Source of the DNA: a virus
DNA: 64,000 nucleotides
Virus record (IMG/VR): IMGVR_UViG_3300032285_001029
Coordinates: 1 to 64,000 of that record
Strand: one strand, 5' to 3'
Positions 24,300 to 32,818 of this stretch are shown piece after piece. The translations under genes and the position numbers were made by a program. Below the pieces are notes generated by a model. That model ran no database searches and was not told the origin of the DNA. It saw only the letters and a list, made by a program, of their open reading frames with translations. Position 1 is the first letter of the stretch. Each line of letters starts with the position of its first letter.

Positions 24300-24535
24300 T
24301 AGAAGTCCAATTCTTTAAGATCATCTTCTTCATCGTCACTATCTTCATCAAGATAGTATTCGATAGCTTGATCGAGCACAGGATCTACACCGGTAGCATT
24401 TTGTAGCACTCTATCACTGACGTCAAAGTCAGCTAATAAATCTACATATCGCTCTGCTACGGCTTCTGACTGCTTTTTATCAATAAATTCACTAAAAAGC
24501 ATCCAGATATCACCAATTTGTGTTTCATTCAACAT
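24299..24535 (-). CDS. Small acidic conserved protein next to uvsX
   Basis: A 78-residue protein with an N-terminal helical part (MLNETQIGDIWMLFSEFIDKKQSEAVAERYVDLLADF) and an acidic tail (DEDSDDEEDDLKELDF). It matches a small protein I recall as located beside uvsX in cyanophages. The acidic tail might mimic DNA or bind a recombination protein. It overlaps uvsX by 11 bases. Confidence 0.75.
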   Translation of the reverse strand: MLNETQIGDIWMLFSEFIDKKQSEAVAERYVDLLADFDVSDRVLQNATGVDPVLDQAIEYYLDEDSDDEEDDLKELDF

Positions 24536-25583
24536 GTTCTTCAGTCTCCTCAGGAATAGTAGGTGTTGTTATAGGTGTGATATGAAAATTCTTCATTATC
24601 ATATCTAATTTATCATCTTTCCATTCTTTTCGGTAGAATTTATGTGCTTCTCCCGTGACCGGATCAACCCATTCTAACCTATTACCTGACTGTTTTAATA
24701 ATCCTGCCTTTTCAAACATGTCTACTAATCCACTATAAGGATTCATACCTGTTTCATATGGAATTTTAACCTGAAGTGATTCGAAAGGTTTAGCGTAACG
24801 TGTTTTCATAATCTTACAAGCGGCACGAATACCGTTTACTTCTGAAACTTTGTTACCATCTTCATCTTCTTTTAGTTTCAATTTTTTCATTGCTACAACA
24901 ATACTGCTTGCATAGACAAATCCTTGTCCACCGCTGATTTTATCATCAGGATCAAACATATCTTGACTTGCATAAGTATGATTAGTAGCAACTAAACCAA
25001 CATTGTAGTTACCAAACATATTCACACAATTACGTACAAGTGCTGTAAGTGCTTTTGGCTTGCGTCCCATATCACCTTTGAGATCACCTGCCTCAAACTG
25101 ATTAACATCGGTAGGTGTTAATAACATACCAAGACTATCTATGACAAAAAGCACCTTTGGACGCTCCTCCATGGCTTTATATTCTTTCATGAATTCGTTG
25201 ATAGTTTTAGCAACGTCATCAATCATAGCCATATTCAGTTTGAGTAGTTTATCTTCACTTGTATCGACACCTAGTGCATGTAGCCATTTTTCATCAAGTG
25301 CATTTTCACTGTCAATTAAGATACAGTAAATTCCTTGTGCTTGTGCGTTCTTGATAATATTACCAGAACAGATATATGACTTACCAGCACCTGACTCGCC
25401 GGCAAATACAGTAACTTTACCTAGTGGAACACCTTTGTTAAAGTCTCCACTAATCAGATAATTCAATGCATAATTACCTGTGCTGATCCAATCTGTTGGA
25501 TCATTGAACCCTACACCAAGTCCGTCAATTGACTTAGTTAGTGTCTTTCTAAATTTTGATAAATCGAATGCCTTAGTAGCCAT
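24525..25583 (-). CDS. uvsX: UvsX RecA-like recombinase
   Basis: A 352-residue strand-exchange protein. Walker A GESGAGKS is at 62-69; CILIDSENALDEKW and the Walker B VLFVIDSLGMLL follow; GDMGRKPKALTALVRNCVNMF and VGLVATNHTYASQ match RecA L1/L2-flanking segments, and KISGGQGFVYASSIVV is typical of the family. Length is near T4 UvsX (391). The start has GGAG eight bases upstream and overlaps the stop of the small gene before it (TAATG). It acts with gp32, UvsW and probably the protein at 23844. Confidence 0.95.
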   Translation of the reverse strand: MATKAFDLSKFRKTLTKSIDGLGVGFNDPTDWISTGNYALNYLISGDFNKGVPLGKVTVFAGESGAGKSYICSGNIIKNAQAQGIYCILIDSENALDEKWLHALGVDTSEDKLLKLNMAMIDDVAKTINEFMKEYKAMEERPKVLFVIDSLGMLLTPTDVNQFEAGDLKGDMGRKPKALTALVRNCVNMFGNYNVGLVATNHTYASQDMFDPDDKISGGQGFVYASSIVVAMKKLKLKEDEDGNKVSEVNGIRAACKIMKTRYAKPFESLQVKIPYETGMNPYSGLVDMFEKAGLLKQSGNRLEWVDPVTGEAHKFYRKEWKDDKLDMIMKNFHITPITTPTIPEETEEHVE

Positions 25584-25771
25584 TATGATAACTCCATACT
25601 GTTATACTCTTTAATTATATCGATTAACTCTTCTTCCGTATTACAGAGGATTTTTGCAGTAACCCAATCATCAACATAATTTCTGCCATTGATTTCTACC
25701 ATAAATCCATTATCGTAACGATTGATTGTAAATGAATCGTTAACTTTACTTAATTTGTTTAATTTTGTCAT
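25583..25771 (-). CDS. Small conserved protein between gp32 and uvsX
   Basis: A 62-residue protein starting MTKLNKLSKVNDSFTINRYDNGFMVEINGR; the inner ATG is preferred because a start at 25819 would place the hairpin at 25798-25830 within the coding region. The pattern SFTxNxYDNGFMVEIxGR...DDWxTAKILCNTEEELI is conserved beside uvsX in marine T4-like phages as I recall it. Function is unknown. It is coupled to uvsX by a one-base overlap. Confidence 0.75.
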   Translation of the reverse strand: MTKLNKLSKVNDSFTINRYDNGFMVEINGRNYVDDWVTAKILCNTEEELIDIIKEYNSMELS

Positions 25772-25797
25772 GATTATTCTCCTAATAGATATAAGAA

Positions 25798-25830
25798 CCC
25801 GAGCGTGTGACTGAGTCACAGAGGCTCGAG
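25798..25830 (-). terminator. Hairpin between gp32 and the uvsX operon
   Basis: CTCGAGC/GCTCGGG plus TGTGAC/GTCACA stems, separated by a small internal loop, make a strong two-part hairpin just after gp32. The 3' flank TTCTTAT is only partly U-rich, so it may attenuate transcription or stabilise the gp32 message rather than terminate fully. Confidence 0.6.
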
Positions 25831-25842
25831 CTATATTTGTTA

Positions 25843-26805
25843 TTACTTCTGACGATTGCGAATCATTGCCAAGATATCTTGAGCTTTGCTATCGCCGCTA
25901 GCAGCACTAGCAACGTTAACACCTTTAGAAGGTGCCACGGGCTCATCATCCATGTCTTCAACGGAAGTAGTTTTAGGAGTGTCTTTGTTAGGATCACCAG
26001 TATTTTGACTTATACCGGCTGGTTTGTAGTATTGACCCCATTTTTCCATATCATAAGGTTCACCATCGACGCTGGCTTTAAACATATCATAAATGATAGC
26101 AAGCTCTGTTTCATTTGGTTTCTTAGGTAGGAAATCATCTAATTTGAATAAACCGTATTGTGCAATAGCTGCCTGTTCTGCATCATTTAATGGACGCTCA
26201 CGACGTGCCCAGTTTGATGTTGAGTAGTCAGCATAACCGCCTTTGCTGGTTTTTTTCATACGGAAATCGATGCCATGAACATAGTCAGTTGGCAAATCTT
26301 CTAGATCTGGATCAACTAATGCTCCACGGATTAGATTGTAAATCTGAGGTCCAATAATAAATCTACGAATTGGATTTTCTGGTTGTTCTTCCGATTTTTC
26401 CTTAAGACCGTCTTCAACAACAAATCCTTGGAAAATATAACTACGCTTTTTCCAATATTTACGACCCATATCTTCTAATGATTTATCTTTAAACCATGTA
26501 CGTACTTCGGTAAGGATTGGACAAGCTGTGCCATCGTTGTACATTTCTACACAAGGTACTTGTACTGTGATGTTTTCTGCTTCGGATTTGTCTTTGATTC
26601 CAGCGAAAGGCAATTTAATCATTGCACGTTCAACCCAGAAGAAAGAATTTTTGTCGTTGCCATCGGGCAAGAAACGAAGGGTTGCTTCTTCACCTTCTTT
26701 GAGATTCCAGAACGGATAAATTGATTTATCTCCGCCTGTTTTGTTTTCTGTACTACGTTCAGATGCCTTAAGTTTTGCTCGAATTTCTGCTAAAGTAATT
26801 GCCAT
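25843..26805 (-). CDS. gp32: Single-stranded DNA-binding protein (T4 gp32 type)
   Basis: A 320-residue SSB that coats single strands in replication and recombination. The basic N-terminus (AEIRAKLKASER) would mediate cooperative binding. The core has KSIYPFWNLKEGEEATLRFLPDG and FFWVERAMIKLPF, and VPCVEMYNDGTACPIL marks the zinc-site region. The C-terminus is acidic and Ser-rich (DMDDEPVAPSKG) but ends in a basic helix, AQDILAMIRNRQK. Of the T4 zinc ligands, Cys85 and Cys95 are visible; the third Cys appears replaced by Leu98. GGAGAA supports the start, and it has its own leader and flanking hairpins. Confidence 0.93.
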   Translation of the reverse strand: MAITLAEIRAKLKASERSTENKTGGDKSIYPFWNLKEGEEATLRFLPDGNDKNSFFWVERAMIKLPFAGIKDKSEAENITVQVPCVEMYNDGTACPILTEVRTWFKDKSLEDMGRKYWKKRSYIFQGFVVEDGLKEKSEEQPENPIRRFIIGPQIYNLIRGALVDPDLEDLPTDYVHGIDFRMKKTSKGGYADYSTSNWARRERPLNDAEQAAIAQYGLFKLDDFLPKKPNETELAIIYDMFKASVDGEPYDMEKWGQYYKPAGISQNTGDPNKDTPKTTSVEDMDDEPVAPSKGVNVASAASGDSKAQDILAMIRNRQK

Positions 26806-26845
26806 AATTATTCTCCTTTATTAGCCTTTATTGTTTGCCTTATAT

Positions 26846-26863
26846 GCTTAGAACCTACTAAGC
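26846..26863 (-). promoter_or_regulatory. Leader hairpin of gp32, possible autoregulatory operator
   Basis: GCTTAG/CTAAGC stem with a six-base loop at the 5' end of the gp32 leader, followed by about 40 bases of A-rich, unstructured RNA with GGAGAA before the ATG. T4 gp32 represses its own translation by binding such a leader (pseudoknot plus unstructured AU-rich stretch). Similarity here is of layout only. Confidence 0.35.
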
Positions 26864-26895
26864 AAAAACGCATACATTGTTAAATTGTATGCGTT
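26864..26895 (-). terminator. Terminator between the 57-residue gene and gp32
   Basis: Ten-base stem AACGCATACA/TGTATGCGTT followed on the - strand by TTTTT. It separates the packaging genes upstream from gp32, which must have its own promoter within the next 60 bases. Confidence 0.75.
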
Positions 26896-26948
26896 CTTAT
26901 TTATAATTGCAAGAAAAATAATACCCTAAAATAGGTATTTTTGCCTTT

Positions 26949-27122
26949 TTATTTTCTGTATGTTGCCAAATTGATAATTCGAGCTAGTGTAGGTTCATGT
27001 GAAAGTACTGCATCCTGTCGAATTTCTGGTTCTGCCTGTTCTTCTATTGTTGTTTCTGTATTTTGAATTGGGTCTAATAATTTAATATAATCGAGAAACC
27101 CTTTGAAGTTATAATCTGCCAT
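26949..27122 (-). CDS. 57-residue protein, MADYNFKGFLDYIKLLDP type
   Basis: A small gene starting one base after the stop of the 698-residue gene, so it is probably coupled to it. The protein has an aromatic N-terminus (MADYNFKGFLDYIKLL), an acidic middle (TIEEQAEPEI) and a short C-terminal helix (ARIINLATYRK). A terminator follows 53 bases downstream. Function is unknown; it may be an adaptor of the terminase or head, judged by place. Confidence 0.6.
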   Translation of the reverse strand: MADYNFKGFLDYIKLLDPIQNTETTIEEQAEPEIRQDAVLSHEPTLARIINLATYRK

Positions 27123-27123
27123 T

Positions 27124-29220
27124 TTATAGTCCCATCATTTTTTGAATTAAGTCTTTCATAGAACCATTAAGTGTATTATGCGTTTGTTCTGATTCACGAC
27201 TTGGCTGTTCTTGAGGTGCAGAATGCACATTGGCAAGTTTAAGAATATGTCCTAATTCTTGTTGCCCGCCTTCATGATCGTGCGTATCTGTACTTGGATC
27301 TGCATGTTCAATATCTCTAATTATGGCGTGTAGATCATCTTCACTGGCATTTGGAAACTGTCCATCGTCAAATGCTTTTTTGATGTGAATTTTAACCCAT
27401 TGTCCGCCGCGTGGGAAATTCTTTTCTTCTTTATTCCAAAAGCCTTGTGCAAATTTTTTCAGTTGCTCGTAACCGGAACCGTATTGTGAGTAACCTAATT
27501 GTTGTGGATCGCATCCACAGTCTTCGATAATTTCTTGGATCGATTTTACACCATGACCAAAATCTAGTTTTGTTTCTAATGTGGCGCCAGCTTTACGTGC
27601 TTTACGTAATGCGGATACAATTGCAGATTCTTCGACTGGGCTAAATTTTTGTGGATGATCGTCAGGCATATCATCTTCTGCCACAGGCGCCGGAGCTGCT
27701 TCTTCAGGTGCAGGAGGCATTGCTTCGGGTGCAGCAGCAGGCTCAGGTGCAGCAACAGGTTCAGGCGGTGGAATCTCAGCCGAACCTTCTTTGCCCATTT
27801 GATCCAAGTCTAATTGATCAATAACATTAGGATCTGGGAATTTATCTTTATTTGCAAGTAACCACGCACCGATTGCGCCTCTTACATCTACATTATCAGG
27901 TGCATCTTTTAAAAGCATATTTAATTCCGGATCATCGATAATGCCTTTTAAACTATTTTGTGGATCTATACCTTGTTCTCCTGGTAACATAGGAGATTGC
28001 ATAATTTCTTTAAATTTGTTAATAGCATCATTTTGTGCAGTTCTATTAGGACTGAACAATCCATTACCTTCTTCATTAACCATACTTTCAATAAAGTTTT
28101 CATAACCTTCTAATTCTAGAAAACTTTCTTCTACTTTATCATCACAAATACAATCTTTAGATGGCCTGTCACATGCGTCGCAATATCCGTCGTTACCTTC
28201 GTCACCGTCTTCGCCTAGTATATCATCTGCTGTTAATTCTTTAACAGGAATATCCGACTCGTCAACTAGCTTATAAATGTACGGGAATACTGATTTTAAT
28301 TCTTCATTAAATGTACGAATGGTCAATCTGTCAACCCAGTCATTCATAATATCTTCTGGGATATCTTTTGCTAAATGCTCTTCGAAGCTTTCTGCAAATT
28401 GTCGATAATAAGTAGGACGTTGTAGACTTAGAATTTCTTTTTTAACTTGATCAATGCGTTCCATTACTTTACTAGTAATGTCGCCCATTGCTTCACTGAT
28501 CTGCTCTTGACGGCCTACGTAATTTTTAAATTTACGTAATTGTCCAAGTTCTTCACTTAGACTGATAATGTATGTACCAATGCTGTCGTAAGGATTGCCG
28601 CCTGCTTTGATATGTTCGGCAAGAGCACGAGCACCATTGATATTCTTGCTTGGAAAACGGAAACGTTCGCCTTGTGAATTTTCAATGTAGATACTGTCTA
28701 CGTGCATTGTTCTGCCAGCTGGTAGTTCCATATTTACAGGCTGATTATGCTTAATAATTAGTTGTGCTTCGCCTAAGTCCTGATAGCTCATTCTGGATGT
28801 GCCATACAACTTATTTTCCATGATAAAATCTTCCTTACGTTGTGAGAAATATTGGTAGTCTCTTTTTTCTAATTGACTTTTGTTTAGTCGTTGCATTTTA
28901 AATTTTAATAATCTGTCTCTAGCAAAATTTTTAAAACTACGAATGAATTTGTAAGCACCTTTATGTGCAACTCCGTCCTCATCGTTGACAAGATCACTGC
29001 CTGCTTGCACAACAATGCCATCGTCCTTGTCTAGAATAATAACAACGGTACCTAAAGGAACATCGTTTTCATTATAGACAAATTCAAAGAATCGTGCCTT
29101 GGGTATATCGGTTTTTTTGCTTAAAACTTCGCCGGCTTCATCGCCGATTTCAATGTCCGGAAAGCGGGTTTGTATCTTTCCGTACAGTTCTTTTGCTATG
29201 ATGTCTAAGTTTGCGTCCAT
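27124..29220 (-). CDS. Conserved virion-region protein after the terminase
   Basis: A 698-residue protein when started at MDANLDIIAKELYGKIQ, ten bases after the terminase stop. Residues about 150-230 (AQLIIKHNQPVNMELPAGR then MHVDSIYIENSQGERFRFPSKNINGARALAEHI) match a conserved protein of T4-like marine phages. A Cys cluster, CDACDRPSKDCICDD, near residues 365-380 could bind a metal. A Pro/Ala-rich linker (PEPVAAPEPAAAPEAMPP) leads to a C-terminal domain with ESAIVSALRKARKAGATLETKLDFGHGVKSIQEIIEDCG. Role unknown; probably virion assembly or packaging. GATAAATA lies five bases before the start and no Shine-Dalgarno sequence is visible. Confidence 0.7.
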   Translation of the reverse strand: MDANLDIIAKELYGKIQTRFPDIEIGDEAGEVLSKKTDIPKARFFEFVYNENDVPLGTVVIILDKDDGIVVQAGSDLVNDEDGVAHKGAYKFIRSFKNFARDRLLKFKMQRLNKSQLEKRDYQYFSQRKEDFIMENKLYGTSRMSYQDLGEAQLIIKHNQPVNMELPAGRTMHVDSIYIENSQGERFRFPSKNINGARALAEHIKAGGNPYDSIGTYIISLSEELGQLRKFKNYVGRQEQISEAMGDITSKVMERIDQVKKEILSLQRPTYYRQFAESFEEHLAKDIPEDIMNDWVDRLTIRTFNEELKSVFPYIYKLVDESDIPVKELTADDILGEDGDEGNDGYCDACDRPSKDCICDDKVEESFLELEGYENFIESMVNEEGNGLFSPNRTAQNDAINKFKEIMQSPMLPGEQGIDPQNSLKGIIDDPELNMLLKDAPDNVDVRGAIGAWLLANKDKFPDPNVIDQLDLDQMGKEGSAEIPPPEPVAAPEPAAAPEAMPPAPEEAAPAPVAEDDMPDDHPQKFSPVEESAIVSALRKARKAGATLETKLDFGHGVKSIQEIIEDCGCDPQQLGYSQYGSGYEQLKKFAQGFWNKEEKNFPRGGQWVKIHIKKAFDDGQFPNASEDDLHAIIRDIEHADPSTDTHDHEGGQQELGHILKLANVHSAPQEQPSRESEQTHNTLNGSMKDLIQKMMGL

Positions 29221-29224
29221 GTTA

Positions 29225-29232
29225 TATTTATC
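29225..29232 (-). promoter_or_regulatory. Late-type octamer GATAAATA overlapping the terminase stop
   Basis: Reverse complement of TATTTATC; its GA is part of the terminase TGA stop codon. RNA starting six to seven bases downstream would begin at the ATG of the next gene (29220). Confidence 0.4.
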
Positions 29233-30823
29233 AAAGGTTATGTGAAACGAATAAGGGTAGAGGAGGAACCCAGTCCTCATCAAACCCTTCTACACTAAGC
29301 TTTTCAAATACCACAGGATCCCATTCTGCTAATACTACACTCATTCTTATTATTAATAATAGACCAGCTACTAAATCGTCGTGCTGCCCAACTTTAGCTT
29401 TGAATCCTACACCGTGCGCTATGAATGATTTTAATTCACTAATTAACGCCTTAGAATTGATCTGCATCTTATTTTCTTCAATTAGAAATTTTAATCGACT
29501 ACAAGCTGATATCTTATTACCATGTGTGGTATTAAATCCTTTACGGAATTTACGTACATGTCCTTTACGTACAGGTTCGCTTAAGAATAATCCAGGGAAC
29601 GATTCTTCACCAAAATCTGAAATTACAACTAATGCTGCTTCTCCGATGGTGTTATTTTCTACGCTCCAGTATATGTTACTTCTATTATCTATACCTATTT
29701 CGTCTTGAATATAAACTAGTACTTCTCTAAGTAATCGAACTTGTTCTTGAACTTTTGTTATATTATGCTGCCACTCGGCGCACTGTGTCATGCTAGGCAT
29801 TTCGAATACTTCAATAGCTGCATAATCGCCACCGGTACCCAAACTAGGATCTAATGCTATTAAATACACATTACCAGGTGTTGGTTTTTTATACCAACGA
29901 ACTTGCCCCATACGCAATATTGGATCTTTGCCTACTAACTCGGATAATTTAATACTGTTAACTAATGTTTCATCATAGACTAAGAATTCGCAGCCATATT
30001 CACGACGGAATCTTTCTTCGCCAATACGGCCAATTTCTGTTCTACGCCAATCATCATCGCGATCTGGATGTTCGCTCCAATCTGCTCTAAAACCGTAAAA
30101 TCCATTTATGCCACGTCCGTCTTCACTTTCGTTGCCAAATTCGTCAAATCGATTTTGACTTTCTTTCCATATGGTTGCGAATTCGTCTTCGTCACTGTTA
30201 GGTGTACTAGTGATAATTGCACGACCACCAGTTGCTAGAGTGGGCGATATTGAAGTCCAGAATTCTGTAGCAATGTTCGGTTGCACAAATGCAAACTCGT
30301 CGCAATATAGTAAAGATATTGACATACCTCGACCTGTATTACCAGTAGTAGTTGCACTGACAATACGCGAACCGTTATCGAATTCGATACTGCCTTTATT
30401 ATAGTTTACAACACCGGATCTTATATAATCAGGACATAGTTCGTATGCGTATCGAATACGCTGCATAATTTCCTGTGATCCTGTGTATTTGTGTGCAGCT
30501 ACTAATATTGTTTGATCAGGATGAAACATTGCATACCATAACAAGTACGATGCTGCACATGTAGTCTTGCCGCTTTGGCGTGGCAGCATATTAATGTTAA
30601 ATCTATAATTATGATAGCTGTCTAGTAATCTTGTTTGATATTCAAATGGTTCAAATAATAACTTACCTTTGACAGGATGTTGTATATAAAAGAAATTCTT
30701 AGCAAAATAATGATGCCCGTCAACAGGACTAGCACAGCCCATTAAATGTGTTAATTGATCTTCTGTAAACTTTTCTTTAGTATGCGCCTTTTTTGTTAAG
30801 ACGCCATCGAGTGTTTTTACCAT
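29231..30823 (-). CDS. gp17: Terminase large subunit (T4 gp17 type)
   Basis: A 530-residue packaging motor with ATPase and nuclease domains. The adenine motif region FEPFEYQTRLL precedes Walker A PRQSGKTT at 81-88; the Walker B is SLLYCDEFAF and the coupling motif follows near IITSTPNSDEDEF. The RNase H-like nuclease begins at VYLIALDPSLGTGGDYAAIEVF, with catalytic Asp, and later has VENNTIGEAAL and HDDLVAGLLL. T4 gp17 has 610 residues; this version lacks part of the C-terminus, as in cyanophages. A terminator lies just upstream of its start. Confidence 0.95.
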   Translation of the reverse strand: MVKTLDGVLTKKAHTKEKFTEDQLTHLMGCASPVDGHHYFAKNFFYIQHPVKGKLLFEPFEYQTRLLDSYHNYRFNINMLPRQSGKTTCAASYLLWYAMFHPDQTILVAAHKYTGSQEIMQRIRYAYELCPDYIRSGVVNYNKGSIEFDNGSRIVSATTTGNTGRGMSISLLYCDEFAFVQPNIATEFWTSISPTLATGGRAIITSTPNSDEDEFATIWKESQNRFDEFGNESEDGRGINGFYGFRADWSEHPDRDDDWRRTEIGRIGEERFRREYGCEFLVYDETLVNSIKLSELVGKDPILRMGQVRWYKKPTPGNVYLIALDPSLGTGGDYAAIEVFEMPSMTQCAEWQHNITKVQEQVRLLREVLVYIQDEIGIDNRSNIYWSVENNTIGEAALVVISDFGEESFPGLFLSEPVRKGHVRKFRKGFNTTHGNKISACSRLKFLIEENKMQINSKALISELKSFIAHGVGFKAKVGQHDDLVAGLLLIIRMSVVLAEWDPVVFEKLSVEGFDEDWVPPLPLFVSHNL

Positions 30824-30837
30824 AAACTTATTTACTC

Positions 30838-30865
30838 AAAAAAATAGACTCCGAAGAGTCTATTT
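30838..30865 (-). terminator. Terminator with UUCG loop before the terminase gene
   Basis: Ten-base perfect stem AAATAGACTC/GAGTCTATTT closing a TTCG tetraloop, followed on the - strand by more T. It separates the head genes upstream from the terminase gene. Confidence 0.85.
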
Positions 30866-30898
30866 GGCACTGTTAAACGATGTGCTAACTACAACAAA

Positions 30899-31678
30899 TT
30901 ACTTTTTATATTTGTTGTATTTGTCACGGATAGCATCCATTTCTTTTTCGCTAGCACCTTCACGTCCTGCTTTGGCTAGTTCTTCCATACCATCGCCATA
31001 CTTTTCCCAGCCTTTAGCAGCACGACTCATTGTTTGCTTTTTACCTTCTTTGATTTCATCATACATTACTGCTAATTTTTGTTTTAAAGTTTCTTGCATA
31101 GGATTTCCGCCACCGTTAACTTTTGGTGCTTCTTTACCTTTGCTAGCCAAGTCATCTCCTGTGCCAATCACTGCGGCAAGTTTAGCAACTTTTGCATTTG
31201 GTTCATTCATCCACTCGTCGGTTGGTTTTTCACCTAATAATGTGTCATCTTCTTCTTTGGCGCCTAACAATACATCGTTGTCTGGCACATCGAACTGTGG
31301 TTGCATTGATTCTTCGTAATCGTCTAACTCAACTTGCCCTAACTCTGGACCGCCCATGACTCGTAATTCGTGAGCGACGATTAAAGAATCTATACCAGTT
31401 TCGTCGGAAATTGCTTGAGCATAATCTAAAATGTTTTCCGGAGTTATGTTCTCTACTGATAGTTCCATGCTATCCATGGCACTATAGATTGCTCGTTCTC
31501 TTTCATTGTACTCTTCTGGTACAGGTTGGCCTGATAAGTGTCTAATTGCTGACAGCTCGTCCATCGGCATTTCTGGACTGCTTGGGGCTGCCATAGCTGC
31601 TTGCGCAGGAGGCTGCATACTTTCTTGAGTTGGCTGATCCAACTCTTGCATTTTTTTAAGTAAATTGTCGAAATTCAT
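30899..31678 (-). CDS. Unknown acidic head-region protein
   Basis: A 259-residue protein with Gln/Pro/Met-rich N-terminal stretches (LDQPTQESMQPPAQAAMAAP), a middle acidic region (DDYEESMQPQFDVPDNDVLLGAKEEDDTLLG) and a basic helical C-terminus (GWEKYGDGMEELAKAGREGASEKEMDAIRDKYNKYKK). No family was recognised. Its place between terminase subunits suggests an assembly or internal head protein. The start overlaps the upstream stop by one base, with AAGGGG before it. Confidence 0.65.
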   Translation of the reverse strand: MNFDNLLKKMQELDQPTQESMQPPAQAAMAAPSSPEMPMDELSAIRHLSGQPVPEEYNERERAIYSAMDSMELSVENITPENILDYAQAISDETGIDSLIVAHELRVMGGPELGQVELDDYEESMQPQFDVPDNDVLLGAKEEDDTLLGEKPTDEWMNEPNAKVAKLAAVIGTGDDLASKGKEAPKVNGGGNPMQETLKQKLAVMYDEIKEGKKQTMSRAAKGWEKYGDGMEELAKAGREGASEKEMDAIRDKYNKYKK

Positions 31679-32298
31679 TATTTGGCCCCTTTAATTGGAC
31701 TAGGTATTTTAACTTGTTTAGATAGTGGGCCATCAGTATTAATCTTGGCACTTTCTGCCTTAGGTGTTTCACTGTCATGTGTTGGCATGGAACTAGCAAG
31801 TATGTTATCATTTACACCTTTATACTGTTCGCCAATATTTTTAGTTTTGCCTAGTTCTTTTAGAAAAGACATAACCCATTTATCGCCTACTTTATCTTGT
31901 GCAGATTCAGATTCAATTTCAAAAGTGTTTAGTAAAGCTTTGCCACTTTTTTCGGAGTTTGCATTATTAATTCGTATTTCATCTTCTTCTTTTAAATTAC
32001 GAACAACTACGCAGTGTAGTGGAAGATTACAACTCTCGCTAATCGCTGCACGTATTTGTGTGCTAGTTGCTGGATATGACGTAACTATATCAAATAATGT
32101 TACGCTAATATTCTTGTGATCAGGAAAATCTGAGTGATTTTCTGCAATTGGTAAACTTTTTCCAGAACTGCATTTTGCGCATTGAAACTGCGATAATGCT
32201 GCCTGAATGTCCTTTGCAGTACACTTGCCATCTGCGATTTTAATCTTAAATTCGTAGATTCTGTGGCTTTCTTGTAAGTACGAGGTAAATGGTTTCAT
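31678..32298 (-). CDS. Head-region protein with possible capsid-targeting N-terminus
   Basis: A 206-residue protein beginning MKPFTSYLQES, which resembles the leaders of T4 internal head proteins with an L-x-E cleavage site. Then comes a ferredoxin-like pattern (YEFKIKIADGKCTAKDIQAALSQFQ ... HKNISVTLFDIVTSYPATSTQIRAAISESCNLPLHCVVVRNL) of two beta-alpha-beta units, and a low-complexity tail. Similar proteins occur in marine T4-like phages as hypothetical or virion proteins (recollection). RBS AGGATTG and an AATAAATA octamer lie upstream. Confidence 0.65.
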   Translation of the reverse strand: MKPFTSYLQESHRIYEFKIKIADGKCTAKDIQAALSQFQCAKCSSGKSLPIAENHSDFPDHKNISVTLFDIVTSYPATSTQIRAAISESCNLPLHCVVVRNLKEEDEIRINNANSEKSGKALLNTFEIESESAQDKVGDKWVMSFLKELGKTKNIGEQYKGVNDNILASSMPTHDSETPKAESAKINTDGPLSKQVKIPSPIKGAK

Positions 32299-32318
32299 AA
32301 GTCAATCCTATACTATAT

Positions 32319-32795
32319 TTATTTCATATTCTTTAATTTTTCAAGTAGACTGTTGCGATCTGACACAACAAATCCTTCACCATTTACAGTAATACCCTTG
32401 TCCTCTGTAACAGCATCTTGATCTAACTTTTGCTTTTTAAGCTGTAAATCGATCATTTTTAGCTTTTTATCGATTTTAGCTGACTTTGCATCTATAGCAT
32501 TTTTTAACATTGCACCAGCTACTTCAAAGATTCGAGCACTATATCTTGCTTCTACATTCATACCTAAATCAATTAAATCGTCGTATGCATTCGTAGCTCG
32601 CAGGGCTAGTTCATCAAATTCAGCATCTGCTAGATCTCCTAGTCCTTTTACTTGCGGTAAACTGGCTGAAATTTTATCAAATTCTGCCATGTCTCTAAGA
32701 AAGGGTTCGGGTTTAGAAGGAGCAGAAGCCTTTTCTTCTGATTTAATAATTTTTTTACTTTCAGGTAAATTGAGTAATTCTTCAAGTTTTTTCAT
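32319..32795 (-). CDS. gp16: Terminase small subunit (T4 gp16 type)
   Basis: A 158-residue protein that would recognise DNA and stimulate the gp17 ATPase. Residues about 65-115 (LRATNAYDDLIDLGMNVEARYSARIFEVAGAMLKNAIDAKSAKIDKKL) form the long helical hairpin and coiled coil of T4-type small terminases. Length matches T4 gp16 (164). The flexible N- and C-terminal arms are usual. It is separated from terL by two head-region genes, unlike T4, where gp16 precedes gp17 directly. Confidence 0.8.
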   Translation of the reverse strand: MKKLEELLNLPESKKIIKSEEKASAPSKPEPFLRDMAEFDKISASLPQVKGLGDLADAEFDELALRATNAYDDLIDLGMNVEARYSARIFEVAGAMLKNAIDAKSAKIDKKLKMIDLQLKKQKLDQDAVTEDKGITVNGEGFVVSDRNSLLEKLKNMK

Positions 32796-32818
32796 ATGTT
32801 TACTTATCTAATCGTGGC

